From: Campylobacter lari
GTDB lineage: Bacteria; Campylobacterota; Campylobacteria; Campylobacterales; Campylobacteraceae
Assembly: GCF_001017575.1 (NCBI RefSeq)
Contig: NZ_CP011372.1
Span: 1,488,001 to 1,552,000 of the forward strand
DNA: 64,000 nucleotides
Reading direction: 5' to 3'
The notes under the pieces were generated by a model, which saw only the letters and a list, made by a program, of their open reading frames with translations, made no database searches and was not told where the DNA came from. Below, in pieces: positions 9,041-18,264 of the stretch (its first letter is position 1; every line of letters starts with the position of its first letter). A program made the position numbers and the translations under genes.

Positions 9041-9379
9041 ATGTCAAACCTAAATACTCAAATCTTTAACGCTAACTTAGAAAAACAAGGAACTTCAGTT
9101 TTAAATAGTAAGCATTTTATGGAACTTTTAAATTATTTAGAGGTTGTAAATTCAAACGAAGAAAAAGAATTAAACTATGCAAAGCTTTCAAGTAAAGTAA
9201 GTGAAATTTTAGATGATGCTCATAATGAAAATGCTGTTTTAAACGCTAAAAATATAGAAGAATTGTTAGTAATATTTAAAAACTTTAATCTTTCTCATGA
9301 AAATTTAAAACTTGATTGTGCAGCACAATTGCAAAATTTATTTCCAAATTTAGCAAAAAATAATTTTTTAGTAGGTTAA
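9041..9379 (+). CDS. Small protein at head of fliK-flgD-flgE operon
   Basis: A 112-residue hydrophilic protein without signal peptide or membrane segment, beginning [19 protein letters not shown] and mostly helical in character. A homologue occupies the same place before fliK in C. jejuni. Function is unknown; a role in flagellar assembly or hook-length control is inferred only from the operon and the sigma-54 promoter. ATG 9041 follows a strong AAGGAG; an in-frame upstream ATG at 8987 lies inside the promoter and is rejected. Its stop is three bases before fliK. Confidence 0.85.
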   Translation: MSNLNTQIFNANLEKQGTSVLNSKHFMELLNYLEVVNSNEEKELNYAKLSSKVSEILDDAHNENAVLNAKNIEELLVIFKNFNLSHENLKLDCAAQLQNLFPNLAKNNFLVG

Positions 9380-9382
9380 TTA

Positions 9383-11071
9383 ATGTCAAATATCCAAGCA
9401 GGCGATGCTTTAAATTTACTAAGCATCGCTCCACAAAATGAAAATCCTAGCAAAGAAAGTACTAATTCACAAAACGATGGAGAGGAATTTTTAAATTCCT
9501 TATTGCAAGCAATAAATGAAAAAGATAAAAGCATATCAAAAGATTTTAAAGCACCACAAAAAGAAAACTCAAGCAAAGATAAAGACTTAAAAGACACCAA
9601 TAATAAACTTTCGCTAGATGAAAAAGATGCTATAAAGCTTTTTGAAGGTGCAAATTTTATGCAAATTCTTTCTTTATTAGAAGTTTTACAAAGCGATAGC
9701 AAGGATATAAAATTAAACAAACTTGTCCAAGATAATACTGCTACTTTAGCTCTTGAAAAAAACTTACACAAGTTAAAAAATATAAAAAATATTAATGAGC
9801 TTTTTAATATAGCAAAAGAGCTTGGATTAAATATAAAAAACATAAAATTTGAACAAATTAAAGATTTAAAAGAAACCTTTCCAAATCTTGAAAAAAAAGG
9901 TTTTTTTAAAACTTCAAATTTAAATAATAAAGACTTAATTGAACCACAAAAACAAAACAATACTAATGTTTTTCAAGATTTAATCAATCAAAAAATCACT
10001 AAACTTTTAAAAGAAGAACCAAATACAAGCAAAAATGTAAAAAGCAAAGAAAATGAAGGTATTTCTTTGCTTTCTTCTGCTTTAAAAAATATAGAACTTC
10101 CAAAAAAAGATGTAAAAGCAAAAGAAAATATTCAAAACATCGATTTTAAGGAAAAATTAGTAGAAAAAATTCAAATTCAAGATAATAAAGAAATCAAAGA
10201 CACAAAAAATATAAAAAATATTAGCAAAAATGATAAACTAAATGATATTGAGCTTATCAATCTAACTCAAAATCCAAACTTAAAAAAAGAAATTAAAGAC
10301 AAAGAAAAGATAGATTTTAAAGAAATATTAAAAAGTGAAAAATTAACCACCAGCGAAGATAGTTTTAGTAAAAAAATAAGTTCTGTTTTAGAAAATTCAA
10401 AAGATTTAAAAACCGAACTAACAAATACAAAAAATATCCAAAATTTACAAAATCAAAATCAAGATTTGAAAATTAACTTAGAAAATTTACTAAATACTCA
10501 AGACAAACAATTAAAAACAGACAAAAATACTCAAAACACAGACAGTTTTAGTGATATTTTTAAAAGCACTAAAGAAGTTATAAAAGATGAAAAAGACCAT
10601 AGCGAGGAAAATTTAAATTCTTATGTGAAAGAAATGAATAGAGTTTCTAATAATTTTGTAAAAAATCAAAATATTCCTATGAAAGAAACTTTCAATGATT
10701 TTGCTCAAGAATTTAAAGAAAAACTAGAAAGTTATAAAGCACCTATAACACGCTTTAGTATAACTTTAAATCCACACAATCTTGGGGAAGTAGAAGTTAC
10801 CCTAGTCCAAAGAGGATCTAATCTAAACATCAGCTTTAATTCTAATCAAAATACTTTAAATCTTTTCATACAACATCAAGCTGAGTTTAAAAATGCTCTT
10901 GTAAATATGGGCTTTACAAATTTAGAGATGAATTTTAACAACCAAGAAAGAAAAGAGCAGAATAATCCACAAAAACAAAAAAACAATAATAATAAAGAAG
11001 ATAAGGTGAATTTTGAAAAAGAAATTCAAGAAAAACCAAGCTTAGAAATGGTTTTGGCAAAATATTTTTAA
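9383..11071 (+). CDS. fliK: Flagellar hook-length control protein FliK
   Basis: A 562-residue protein with a very long Lys/Asn/Glu-rich N-terminal region of low complexity (to about residue 430) and a compact C-terminal domain of the Flg_hook type: ITLNPHNLGEVEVTLVQRG, then LNLFIQHQAEFKNALVNMGF (about 450-510). FliK is exported and acts as a molecular ruler, switching the type III export gate from hook to filament substrates. The long disordered N-terminal half is expected for a ruler. It is followed by flgD after a 50-base gap that contains a second sigma-54-like element. Confidence 0.93.
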   Translation: MSNIQAGDALNLLSIAPQNENPSKESTNSQNDGEEFLNSLLQAINEKDKSISKDFKAPQKENSSKDKDLKDTNNKLSLDEKDAIKLFEGANFMQILSLLEVLQSDSKDIKLNKLVQDNTATLALEKNLHKLKNIKNINELFNIAKELGLNIKNIKFEQIKDLKETFPNLEKKGFFKTSNLNNKDLIEPQKQNNTNVFQDLINQKITKLLKEEPNTSKNVKSKENEGISLLSSALKNIELPKKDVKAKENIQNIDFKEKLVEKIQIQDNKEIKDTKNIKNISKNDKLNDIELINLTQNPNLKKEIKDKEKIDFKEILKSEKLTTSEDSFSKKISSVLENSKDLKTELTNTKNIQNLQNQNQDLKINLENLLNTQDKQLKTDKNTQNTDSFSDIFKSTKEVIKDEKDHSEENLNSYVKEMNRVSNNFVKNQNIPMKETFNDFAQEFKEKLESYKAPITRFSITLNPHNLGEVEVTLVQRGSNLNISFNSNQNTLNLFIQHQAEFKNALVNMGFTNLEMNFNNQERKEQNNPQKQKNNNNKEDKVNFEKEIQEKPSLEMVLAKYF

Positions 11072-11089
11072 ATGGAATATTTTTTGCTT
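11072..11089 (+). promoter_or_regulatory. Candidate internal sigma-54 promoter before flgD
   Basis: ATGGAATATTTTTTGCTT contains GG at 11074-11075 and GC at 11086-11087, ten bases apart, with TTTGCT matching the -12 element. It starts immediately after the fliK stop and lies 34 bases before flgD, so flgD and flgE could be expressed apart from fliK. Confidence 0.65.
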
Positions 11090-11121
11090 TAAGCTTTAAA
11101 AACATATAAAAAAGGATTTTT

Positions 11122-12135
11122 ATGTCAAATATAAATACACAAACTCTTCAAGGTCCTTTAGCAGCACTTAATACCAAAGATATGCCAAATGCTAAAGGAA
11201 ATACCAGAGCTGGAGAAAGCGGTGGAGATAATGGATTAATTTACAATCCCGGAGCAGAACTTGACAAGGATGCATTTTTAAAGCTTCTTTTAATCGAACT
11301 CCAACATCAAGATCCAACCGATCCTATGGATACTGAAAAAATGCTTACTCAAACAGCGCAACTTTCAGCACTTGAAATGCAAGATAATACTAATAAAACT
11401 ATGACTCAGCTTGTAGTAGCAATGACTAAATTACAAAATTCTATTGCAGCAAGTACTGGTATGAGTGCATTAGCTGCGGTTGGGAAACTTGCAACAGTTA
11501 AAGATAATTATCTTGTAGTAGCAGATGATGATATACAATTTCAAATTAATATGTATTTACCGCAAGAACCACAAAAAGGTAAAAAGACTGACATTGATAC
11601 TGAAGGTTTTGAACTTAAGAAAAATGGTGAAGATAAACTAGATATCACAGGTAAGGTAGATAAAGAAATAGCAGGACCTGGAGAAACTATATATGTAAAA
11701 TTAGTTGATGATAAGGGTCAAGAAGAAACTGTTAAAGCAGTAGTTGGAGAAGACCAAACATTTAAAGTTATAGGACATACCCCAAGCGTTGATATCAAAA
11801 CAGCTAAGATTGATTCAGCTTATAAATCAGATAGCGAACCTGTAACATTTACCATTTATAACGAAGCAGGAGATCCTGTAAGAACAATGAAAGTTAAAGA
11901 TATGACTGCAGGTATGAAGCAAATTGTTTGGGATAGAACCGATGATAGCGGAAATCCTGTGCCATCTGGTAAATACTATGTAAGAGCAAGCTATATAGGT
12001 GAAGATGGGACTACAGTGAACTCAACTTATGGTGCTTATCCTATTACTGGGGTTAAATTTGAGGAAGGTGAAGCTCTAGTTGGTATGGGCGGTAGCTGGG
12101 TTAAATGGGAAGATATTAAAGAGATTACAGGATAA
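11122..12135 (+). CDS. flgD: Flagellar hook cap FlgD with extra module
   Basis: A 337-residue hook-assembly scaffold, longer than the roughly 230 residues of enteric FlgD. The conserved N-terminal region is KDAFLKLLLIELQHQDPTDP plus MLTQTAQLSALEMQDNT (residues 49-90), which directs export and capping. The C-terminal Ig-like domain is recognisable in FTIYNEAGDPVRTMKV to SGKYYVRASYIG (243-293). Between them, residues about 157-239 form an additional beta-rich module that matches a segment of the neighbouring FlgE. The next gene begins four bases after the stop. Confidence 0.94.
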   Translation: MSNINTQTLQGPLAALNTKDMPNAKGNTRAGESGGDNGLIYNPGAELDKDAFLKLLLIELQHQDPTDPMDTEKMLTQTAQLSALEMQDNTNKTMTQLVVAMTKLQNSIAASTGMSALAAVGKLATVKDNYLVVADDDIQFQINMYLPQEPQKGKKTDIDTEGFELKKNGEDKLDITGKVDKEIAGPGETIYVKLVDDKGQEETVKAVVGEDQTFKVIGHTPSVDIKTAKIDSAYKSDSEPVTFTIYNEAGDPVRTMKVKDMTAGMKQIVWDRTDDSGNPVPSGKYYVRASYIGEDGTTVNSTYGAYPITGVKFEEGEALVGMGGSWVKWEDIKEITG

Positions 12136-12139
12136 AATC

Positions 12140-13765
12140 ATGTTTACAGCATTTTACAATGGAGTAAATGGAGTAAAATCTCAAAGTTATGGTATAGACA
12201 ATACAGCTCATAATATAAGCAATGTCAATACAATTGGTTTTAAATACTCTGATGTAGCTTTCAAAGATGTATTTTACAGCACCATAACAACACAGTCATA
12301 TAACAAAGGTCAAACTGGTTATGGTAGTGTTGCAGGAGCTACTAATGATATTTTTGAGCAAGGACCGTTAGTTTCTTCTGATAATGAATTTGATGTGGCT
12401 ATTGCTGGAAAAGGCTTTTTTGGTGTAAGTAATGCCAATGGAGTTTATTATACTAGAAATGGTGCTTTTAAACCGGATGCAAATGGCTTTTTAGTAGATT
12501 CAAATGGAAATTATGTACTTGGAACTATGAATCCATCATTAAAAGAAATTCAACTAAGCGATAGGGTTTCAAATATGTTTGGTCAAGTTATGGGACAAAA
12601 AGTTACCACAGCTTGGAGCGGAACACCTGGAGAAAATTTCCAAATGGGTGGAGTTAATACCCAAGGACCTATTTCTGTACCTAAAAATCTTTATTTACCA
12701 CCTCAACCAACGCAAAATATAACTTGGAGTGGTAATTTAGACACAAGTACCAAAACAGAAGCGGTAAATGTAGATGTAGATGCTTCTAAATTTGAATTTA
12801 GCAAAAATGAAGATGGTAGTGTAAAAATTTCAGGTAGTGTAAAAGATGAGCAAATTTATGGCTTAAAACCTGGCGATACTATATATTTTAAAATTACTGA
12901 TGAAAAAGGTGCTAGTCAAACATTACAAGCTACTTTAGATGAGAATTTAGCTTTTAGTATTGATAATCAAAAATTAGATAAAGTAGATTTAGAAACAGCT
13001 AAATTAGAATCATCTCATTTAAGCGTAGAAAAAGAAGTGGCTGATAGCTCAGAACTTTCTGCAAAATTAATCAATCCCGATGGTTCTATTAGTTGGGTAA
13101 GAGTTAAATTAGATAGAGTTTTACCACAAAATGGCACAGATTTAGAGTACAAAGCCGTTGCTCAAGTATATGATAATGATGGCAATAAAATAGGTGGAAC
13201 AACTGAAGGTTTAATCACCTTTAACGAAGCTGGAGCTTTAGTTTCAAATACCTTAAATTCAGTAGATAATAATGGCACAAGGGTTAATATAAATCTTGGT
13301 TCTTACTATGATCCAAATATACCAAATTCAGGTTATGATGGACTTCATGCTTTAAAAAATAAACAACCTTCAGTACATACACAAACAGATGGCAAGGGTG
13401 AAGGGTTTTTAAATAATTATTCTATCAACACAGATGGTACTATCATCGCCACTTTTACTAACGGCGATCAAATAGCTATGGCTAAACTTGCTTTGTTTAA
13501 TTTTACAAACGAACAAGGTTTAGAAAAACTAGGAGAAAATCTCTATGGACAAACTGGTAATAGTGGCAACCCAACCTTTTTACTCGATGCCAATGGAAAT
13601 TTCAGCACAGCTACTTTTGAAGGTGGAAAACTAGAGCAATCAAATGTAGATTTATCGGTAGCTTTTACAAACTTAATCACCTTACAAAAAGCTTATGATT
13701 CAAGTAGTAAAAGTATCACAACAGCTGATCAAATGATACAAAAAGCAATCAACATGAAACGCTAA
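12140..13765 (+). CDS. flgE: Flagellar hook protein FlgE (hook-family)
   Basis: A 541-residue hook-family protein. The N-terminal rod-like helix is YNGVNGVKSQSYGIDNTAHNISNVNTIGFK in style (residues 6-35, here with the ANNIANVNT-like NTAHNISNVNT), followed by FlgE D1 sequence DNEFDVAIAGKGFF. The C-terminal coil is SNVDLSVAFTNLITLQKAYD (about 505-524). A middle insertion at about 213-298 is related to the extra module of FlgD. C. jejuni has two hook-type genes; this one corresponds by position to the copy next to flgD. ATG 12140 is chosen over an upstream in-frame start inside flgD. Confidence 0.93.
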   Translation: MFTAFYNGVNGVKSQSYGIDNTAHNISNVNTIGFKYSDVAFKDVFYSTITTQSYNKGQTGYGSVAGATNDIFEQGPLVSSDNEFDVAIAGKGFFGVSNANGVYYTRNGAFKPDANGFLVDSNGNYVLGTMNPSLKEIQLSDRVSNMFGQVMGQKVTTAWSGTPGENFQMGGVNTQGPISVPKNLYLPPQPTQNITWSGNLDTSTKTEAVNVDVDASKFEFSKNEDGSVKISGSVKDEQIYGLKPGDTIYFKITDEKGASQTLQATLDENLAFSIDNQKLDKVDLETAKLESSHLSVEKEVADSSELSAKLINPDGSISWVRVKLDRVLPQNGTDLEYKAVAQVYDNDGNKIGGTTEGLITFNEAGALVSNTLNSVDNNGTRVNINLGSYYDPNIPNSGYDGLHALKNKQPSVHTQTDGKGEGFLNNYSINTDGTIIATFTNGDQIAMAKLALFNFTNEQGLEKLGENLYGQTGNSGNPTFLLDANGNFSTATFEGGKLEQSNVDLSVAFTNLITLQKAYDSSSKSITTADQMIQKAINMKR

Positions 13766-13775
13766 TTTTAGCCTT

Positions 13776-14219
13776 TCATGATGGTTCTTTTGAATTTTTT
13801 TCTAAAATATATTTTATTTCTTGCTCAAAAAACTCATAAACTCTAAGTTGCACTAAAGCTTCTTCTTCATTTTTATCCATCAAACGCTCAAGCCTATGAA
13901 AATTAATCTTTTTTGCATATCTTGGATTTTTCTTTAAAAGCAAAGCAATATTTTTAAGCAAAGCATCCAAACTAAGCTCATTTTTTAAAACTCTATCTAC
14001 ATATTCTTTAGAAGTTTGTACTAAAATAGCCTGTCTACTTTTATCATCTGGATAAACTTCACTTGCAATATCAGCTAAAACTTGCCAAATTTCTGCTTTT
14101 ATATTTTTATTTGCCACGATAATGGCAGCAAAAGATTTTGCTCTAAATTCTAAAGACAAATGACTAGGAACAAAAAATTCTCTAAATTTAGATAAAAAGT
14201 TTGCAAATATACTCAACAT
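13776..14219 (-). CDS. Hypothetical cytoplasmic protein after flgE
   Basis: A 147-residue, mostly helical protein beginning MLSIFANFLSKFREFFVPSHL, with no signal peptide or clear membrane segment. The body has Lys-rich helices and an acidic C-terminal end (FFEQEIKYILEKN). I do not recognise the family. It is convergent with flgE with a ten-base gap and lies between the hook operon and the SRP RNA gene; a TerB-like helical fold is conceivable but unsupported. Confidence 0.7.
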   Translation of the reverse strand: MLSIFANFLSKFREFFVPSHLSLEFRAKSFAAIIVANKNIKAEIWQVLADIASEVYPDDKSRQAILVQTSKEYVDRVLKNELSLDALLKNIALLLKKNPRYAKKINFHRLERLMDKNEEEALVQLRVYEFFEQEIKYILEKNSKEPS

Positions 14220-14267
14220 ACTTCACCTCAATGTTTTTTAAGATATTTTAAGGTATTATTTCAACTG

Positions 14268-14370
14268 CCTTCTCTTAGACCTGTGCAATGCTATTTTTAA
14301 GCACCGCTTCAGGGTGGGAACACAGCAGAGCACTTAGACTTAGTGTGTGCCGCAGTCATCTGGGAGAGGG
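14268..14370 (+). ncRNA. ffs: Signal recognition particle RNA (4.5S-type)
   Basis: The core contains CTTCAGGGTGGGAACACAGC: a GGAA tetraloop closed by GUG/CAC, with the flanking CAGG and AGCAG of the Ffh-binding asymmetric and symmetric loops. The ends pair over 12 bp (CCTTCTCTTAGA with TCTGGGAGAGGG, counting G-U pairs), giving a single long hairpin of about 103 nt. A TATTAT -10-like element sits about 14 bases before the start and TTTTTT follows the end as terminator. The RNA scaffolds Ffh for co-translational targeting of membrane proteins. Confidence 0.9.
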
Positions 14371-14374
14371 TTTT

Positions 14375-15598
14375 TTAAAGTTTAAAATACCCTTTAATAT
14401 CCTCACAAATTCTAAAGAAATTTACCCCATTAATAGTCGGATTTGTTTTAAAATACTCATACATTCCCACAAAACCACTTTCAAGCTCTTTAGACTTTAC
14501 TCCATAGCTAATTGACAAAGCTGCTTCTATAAAAGCTGCTAATTTATCACAATACTTCAAAGCCTTTCCATCAATAGCCTTAAAACGATCCTCATTAACC
14601 GCATCTAAACTACCACTATAAACACTTGGTTTGTTATTAAAAATACGATTTTCAAATTCATTTTTTACAAAGGCACTTTCTTCATTTTGTCCTTCTCTAA
14701 TACCAAGTATATAGCTAAATTCCTCTCTAAAAGATAGTGGTATAAAAGGTAAAATTTTCTCATTAATAAGCTTCATTTCATACTCATTGATGATTTCATT
14801 TAAACCATCTATGCCATATTTTACCGGAGAGATGATATCTCTAGTTAAACTTTCAGGCAAATCATGAAACAAAGCGCAATAAAAATTGCTTTCTAGTCTA
14901 CCATCGCATGCTTTTACTTCTAAAGAATAAAAATAAGACAAAATAGCCACTACAAGCATATGTCCTAAAACCGCAGTTTCAGGAATCCTTGGAGTTTGCG
15001 CCCATCTTTTTTGAAAACGCAAGCGCCCGCTTAGATCGATTATTTTAGAAATTTTTTGATTAAGAGCGATTTTTCTTGCGCCAATTAATTCATAATAATC
15101 TTCTAATTCTTCTTCAACCTTAGCCTTAATCTCATCAATATCACTTAAAAACGAGCTAGTTTGATAAACTATATTAAACTCCCACCTTGTCGCAAAATAC
15201 GAAGCAGCTTTTAAAATAAGCCTTTCTTTCGCATAATCTTTACCTTGCAAAAAAAGCTCATAACGTTTTAAAAACTCACCATTTTCTATATCTTGAATCA
15301 TCGGTGCGATTTTACTTAACACCCAAGCACTTACTTGCTCATTTTTTGCACGCGTTATCTCATGATACACATCAGGGCGTATATCAGTCACTACCACCCT
15401 GCTTAAAAACTCAAAAATCCCCGCTTCTATGATAAAGCGCATATTGACATCTTTTTCCATTTTAGCAATGAAATAAGCGATGACAAATTTATGCGCTTGC
15501 TTATCAAGCTCGACTAAATTTGTCATTCTAGGATAATCATTCCACCTTGATATAGAGGCGGCTTTAAAAATATGCTCTATTAATTCTACACTAATCAT
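14375..15598 (-). CDS. Tandem HD-domain protein, YfbR-like
   Basis: A 407-residue cytoplasmic protein. The C-terminal half looks like an HD phosphohydrolase of the YfbR 5'-deoxynucleotidase type: H213 in VLGHMLVVA, H245-D246 in ALFHDLPESLTRDIISPVKY, and a late Asp in KYCDKLAAF. The N-terminal half repeats the same layout in degenerate form (RWNDYPR, QAHKF, FLSRVVVTDIRPDVY, LKAASYFATRW), with His-Asp and final Asp replaced. I infer one active and one structural or regulatory HD fold. Its stop codon overlaps the T-run of the convergent SRP RNA gene. Confidence 0.82.
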   Translation of the reverse strand: MISVELIEHIFKAASISRWNDYPRMTNLVELDKQAHKFVIAYFIAKMEKDVNMRFIIEAGIFEFLSRVVVTDIRPDVYHEITRAKNEQVSAWVLSKIAPMIQDIENGEFLKRYELFLQGKDYAKERLILKAASYFATRWEFNIVYQTSSFLSDIDEIKAKVEEELEDYYELIGARKIALNQKISKIIDLSGRLRFQKRWAQTPRIPETAVLGHMLVVAILSYFYSLEVKACDGRLESNFYCALFHDLPESLTRDIISPVKYGIDGLNEIINEYEMKLINEKILPFIPLSFREEFSYILGIREGQNEESAFVKNEFENRIFNNKPSVYSGSLDAVNEDRFKAIDGKALKYCDKLAAFIEAALSISYGVKSKELESGFVGMYEYFKTNPTINGVNFFRICEDIKGYFKL

Positions 15599-15681
15599 TT
15601 ATTTCCTTTTTTTGCTGTGATTTTACTTTATTTTATAATCTTTAGCAAATTTTAGATATATTTGAAAATGAATTAGAGCGA

Positions 15682-16662
15682 TTAAAAAGCTTCTCTATCG
15701 TTTAACTTAAGATAAATTTCCTCATTTTTACTAAGCTCTTTATCATGGTAAATGCTAAAAATATGTCCTTCCAAACTCACATTTATTTCATAAAAATCTC
15801 CATAAAACACGCATTCTAAAACACTGGCTTTTAAAGGAGTTTGTGAAGTTGAAATTTGTATATCATTAGGGCGTAAAATACCATTTTTACTTTGCAAATA
15901 TGCTTTGAATTTCTCATCTAAAATTGTATTTGGATCTATAAAAAATGCTTCTCCTAAAAAGCAAGCACTATCTATATTTTTAGGCTTATAAAAAAGCTCT
16001 TTGGCACTTCCATAGTCTAAAATTTTCCCATCCTTAATCAAAGCGATATTGTCTGATAAATAAAAAGCATCGTCTTTATCATGTGTGACAAAAATAGCAC
16101 TAAGCTTATGCTCTTTTAAGATATTTTTAATTTCTTTGCGCATTTTAACGCTTAAAGTGTGATTTAAATTTGAAAAAGGTTCATCAAAAAGTATAATCTT
16201 TGGCCTTGCAACTATGGTTCTTGCTAGTGCTACTCTTTGGGCTTGCCCACCGCTTAGCTCATTTGGATAGCGCTTTAAAAGTGTATTTAAATTTAAAATT
16301 TCTAAAACTTCATCAAGCCTTTGTTTTTGCTCGTTTTTACTTAAAGAGCTTATACCAAAGCATATATTTTCTTCTACATTTAAGTGCGGAAACAAAGCAT
16401 AATCTTGAAACAAAACTCCAACATCACGCTCTTGTGGGGCTAAATATACACTCTTAGAAGCAACTAGTTTATCTCCTATATAAATACTACCATCATTGAT
16501 TTCAAAAAAACCTGCTATACAACCAAGCAAAGAACTCTTACCACATCCACTTTCTCCCAAAATACTGACAATCTCGCCTTCTTTTAAGCTCAAAGAAATT
16601 CCTTTTAAAACTTCTGTTTTTCCAAAATATTTGTAAAGATTGTCAATTTTTAAGATTTCCAT
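15682..16662 (-). CDS. cfbpC: Ferric iron ABC transporter, ATPase
   Basis: A 326-residue ATPase of the FbpC/PotA class. Walker A is GESGCGKSS (about residues 34-42), the Q-loop lies in VLFQDYALFPHL, the signature is LSGGQAQRVALAR, Walker B is ILFDEPFSNL, and the switch His follows in VTHDKDD. The C-terminal extension of roughly 100 residues is a regulatory TOBE-like domain. It energises iron import through the permease encoded just upstream; its start overlaps the permease stop by one base. Confidence 0.94.
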   Translation of the reverse strand: MEILKIDNLYKYFGKTEVLKGISLSLKEGEIVSILGESGCGKSSLLGCIAGFFEINDGSIYIGDKLVASKSVYLAPQERDVGVLFQDYALFPHLNVEENICFGISSLSKNEQKQRLDEVLEILNLNTLLKRYPNELSGGQAQRVALARTIVARPKIILFDEPFSNLNHTLSVKMRKEIKNILKEHKLSAIFVTHDKDDAFYLSDNIALIKDGKILDYGSAKELFYKPKNIDSACFLGEAFFIDPNTILDEKFKAYLQSKNGILRPNDIQISTSQTPLKASVLECVFYGDFYEINVSLEGHIFSIYHDKELSKNEEIYLKLNDREAF

Positions 16663-18245
16663 TATTGTCCTTTTTGGTTGTTTTTATTTTGCAAATAATG
16701 CATTAAAAATGTAGGGATAATCCCAAATAACACTATAATCAAAGATGGCAAAGAAACATTGTAAATTAACTCATTTTCACTATAAGCAAACACAAGCGAT
16801 GAAAGCGTTTGAAAGCCTGAAGGTGAAAGTATAGTCGAAATAGGCAATTCTTTTAAAATATCCACACAAATAATCACCACAGCCAAAGCCAAATAATGCT
16901 TCATCAAAGGAAAATGAATTTGAGTGAAAATTTTAAGTGGTTTTGATTTTAAGGTTAAATTTGCATAGTCTATGTTTTTAGAAATTCGCTCATAGCCTGA
17001 TTGAGTTGCAAAAATCCCTGAAGCTAAAAATCTCACAAAATACCCAAAAAACAACACTAAAAATCCACCACCTATGGCATATTCAAAAGATAAAAGATCA
17101 AAAATATAATTTAACACACCCAAAATCACTAAAATTCCCACAGCCACCACAGCTCCAGGTAAAGAATACCCTAAAGTCGTAAGCCAAAGGATGGTTTTAG
17201 AAGCTTTTGTATCATTTAAACGCACCACAAAACACAAATAAAATGCCACTCCCACAATAGTAAAAGAACTCGCCAAAGCCACGCTAAGGCTATAAAATGC
17301 AGGTGTTAAGACATTGCTTAAATTTTGTATAAAATCAAACCCAGTCCAATAAACAAGCCATATAATAGGCACTACAAAAGCTAAAAATGCCACTAAAAAG
17401 CACCATAAAAAGGCTAGAAATGCCTTAAAGCCTTTTAACTCATCTTTTGGAGTAGGCAAAAACACATTTTGATTAAAGCCTTTTTTACCTCTTTGAATTT
17501 TTTCTAAAAGCATTAAAAGTGCGATAAACACAAGCAAAGCTACGCTCAAAGCCACAGCGCTGACTTCATCACCACCACTTCCCCATGTTCTAAAAATTCC
17601 TGCACTAAAAGTATCTACACCAAAATACGCCACCAAACCATAATCACTCAAAACTTCCATAGCCACCAACAGCAAAGCACCCACTATACCCACACGACAA
17701 AATGGCAAAATTACTTTAAAAAATGTTTTTAAATTAGAAGCCTTAAGCGTTTTAGCACTTAAAATGATATTTCCAAGTCCATAAGCAAAGGTATTTTTAG
17801 CAAAAAAATACACATAAGGATAAAGCGCAAAAGATAAAATCACAATCACCCCATATGCATTCATGATATCTATACGCCTATCAACACCTAAAAAAGTAGG
17901 GATTAAGCCTTGAAATTCAAACAAATCAATCCAAACAAAACCCATCACATAAGAAGGTATTGCCAAAGGTAAAATCAAAAACCATTCAAAAAATTTCGAG
18001 CCAAAAAATTTATAAAAAGCTATCAAATAAGCACTAACTAAACCTATAATCAAACACAATACTAAAGTCCCAAACAATATAAAAGCACTACCAAAAATAT
18101 ATCGTGGCAAGACATTTTTGCTCAAATGTTTTAAGGTATTAATATCTATAAAAGGAAGGTGTAAGATGATAGCAAGTATAGGCAGTATGATTAAACTACA
18201 GAAAAAAAAGGTGGCAAAAGACCACCTTAGACTTAAAAATTTCAA
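16662..18245 (-). CDS. cfbpB: Ferric iron ABC transporter, permease
   Basis: A 527-residue inner-membrane protein with about twelve hydrophobic segments, built as two tandem BPD_transp_1 units as in FbpB/ThiP permeases. The first carries an EAA-like loop near AKTLKASNLKTFFKVILPFCR, the second near DYANLTLKSKPLKIFTQIHFPL, where the ATPase docks. It starts 19 bases after the binding-protein gene and runs into the ATPase gene, so the three form one operon. Confidence 0.94.
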   Translation of the reverse strand: MKFLSLRWSFATFFFCSLIILPILAIILHLPFIDINTLKHLSKNVLPRYIFGSAFILFGTLVLCLIIGLVSAYLIAFYKFFGSKFFEWFLILPLAIPSYVMGFVWIDLFEFQGLIPTFLGVDRRIDIMNAYGVIVILSFALYPYVYFFAKNTFAYGLGNIILSAKTLKASNLKTFFKVILPFCRVGIVGALLLVAMEVLSDYGLVAYFGVDTFSAGIFRTWGSGGDEVSAVALSVALLVFIALLMLLEKIQRGKKGFNQNVFLPTPKDELKGFKAFLAFLWCFLVAFLAFVVPIIWLVYWTGFDFIQNLSNVLTPAFYSLSVALASSFTIVGVAFYLCFVVRLNDTKASKTILWLTTLGYSLPGAVVAVGILVILGVLNYIFDLLSFEYAIGGGFLVLFFGYFVRFLASGIFATQSGYERISKNIDYANLTLKSKPLKIFTQIHFPLMKHYLALAVVIICVDILKELPISTILSPSGFQTLSSLVFAYSENELIYNVSLPSLIIVLFGIIPTFLMHYLQNKNNQKGQ

Positions 18246-18264
18246 ATTTTATTTTTCCTTAAAA

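Noticed and set aside
14288-14515. 75-codon open frame on the plus strand
   Set aside because: Its first part lies in the SRP RNA and the rest is antisense to the HD-domain gene.
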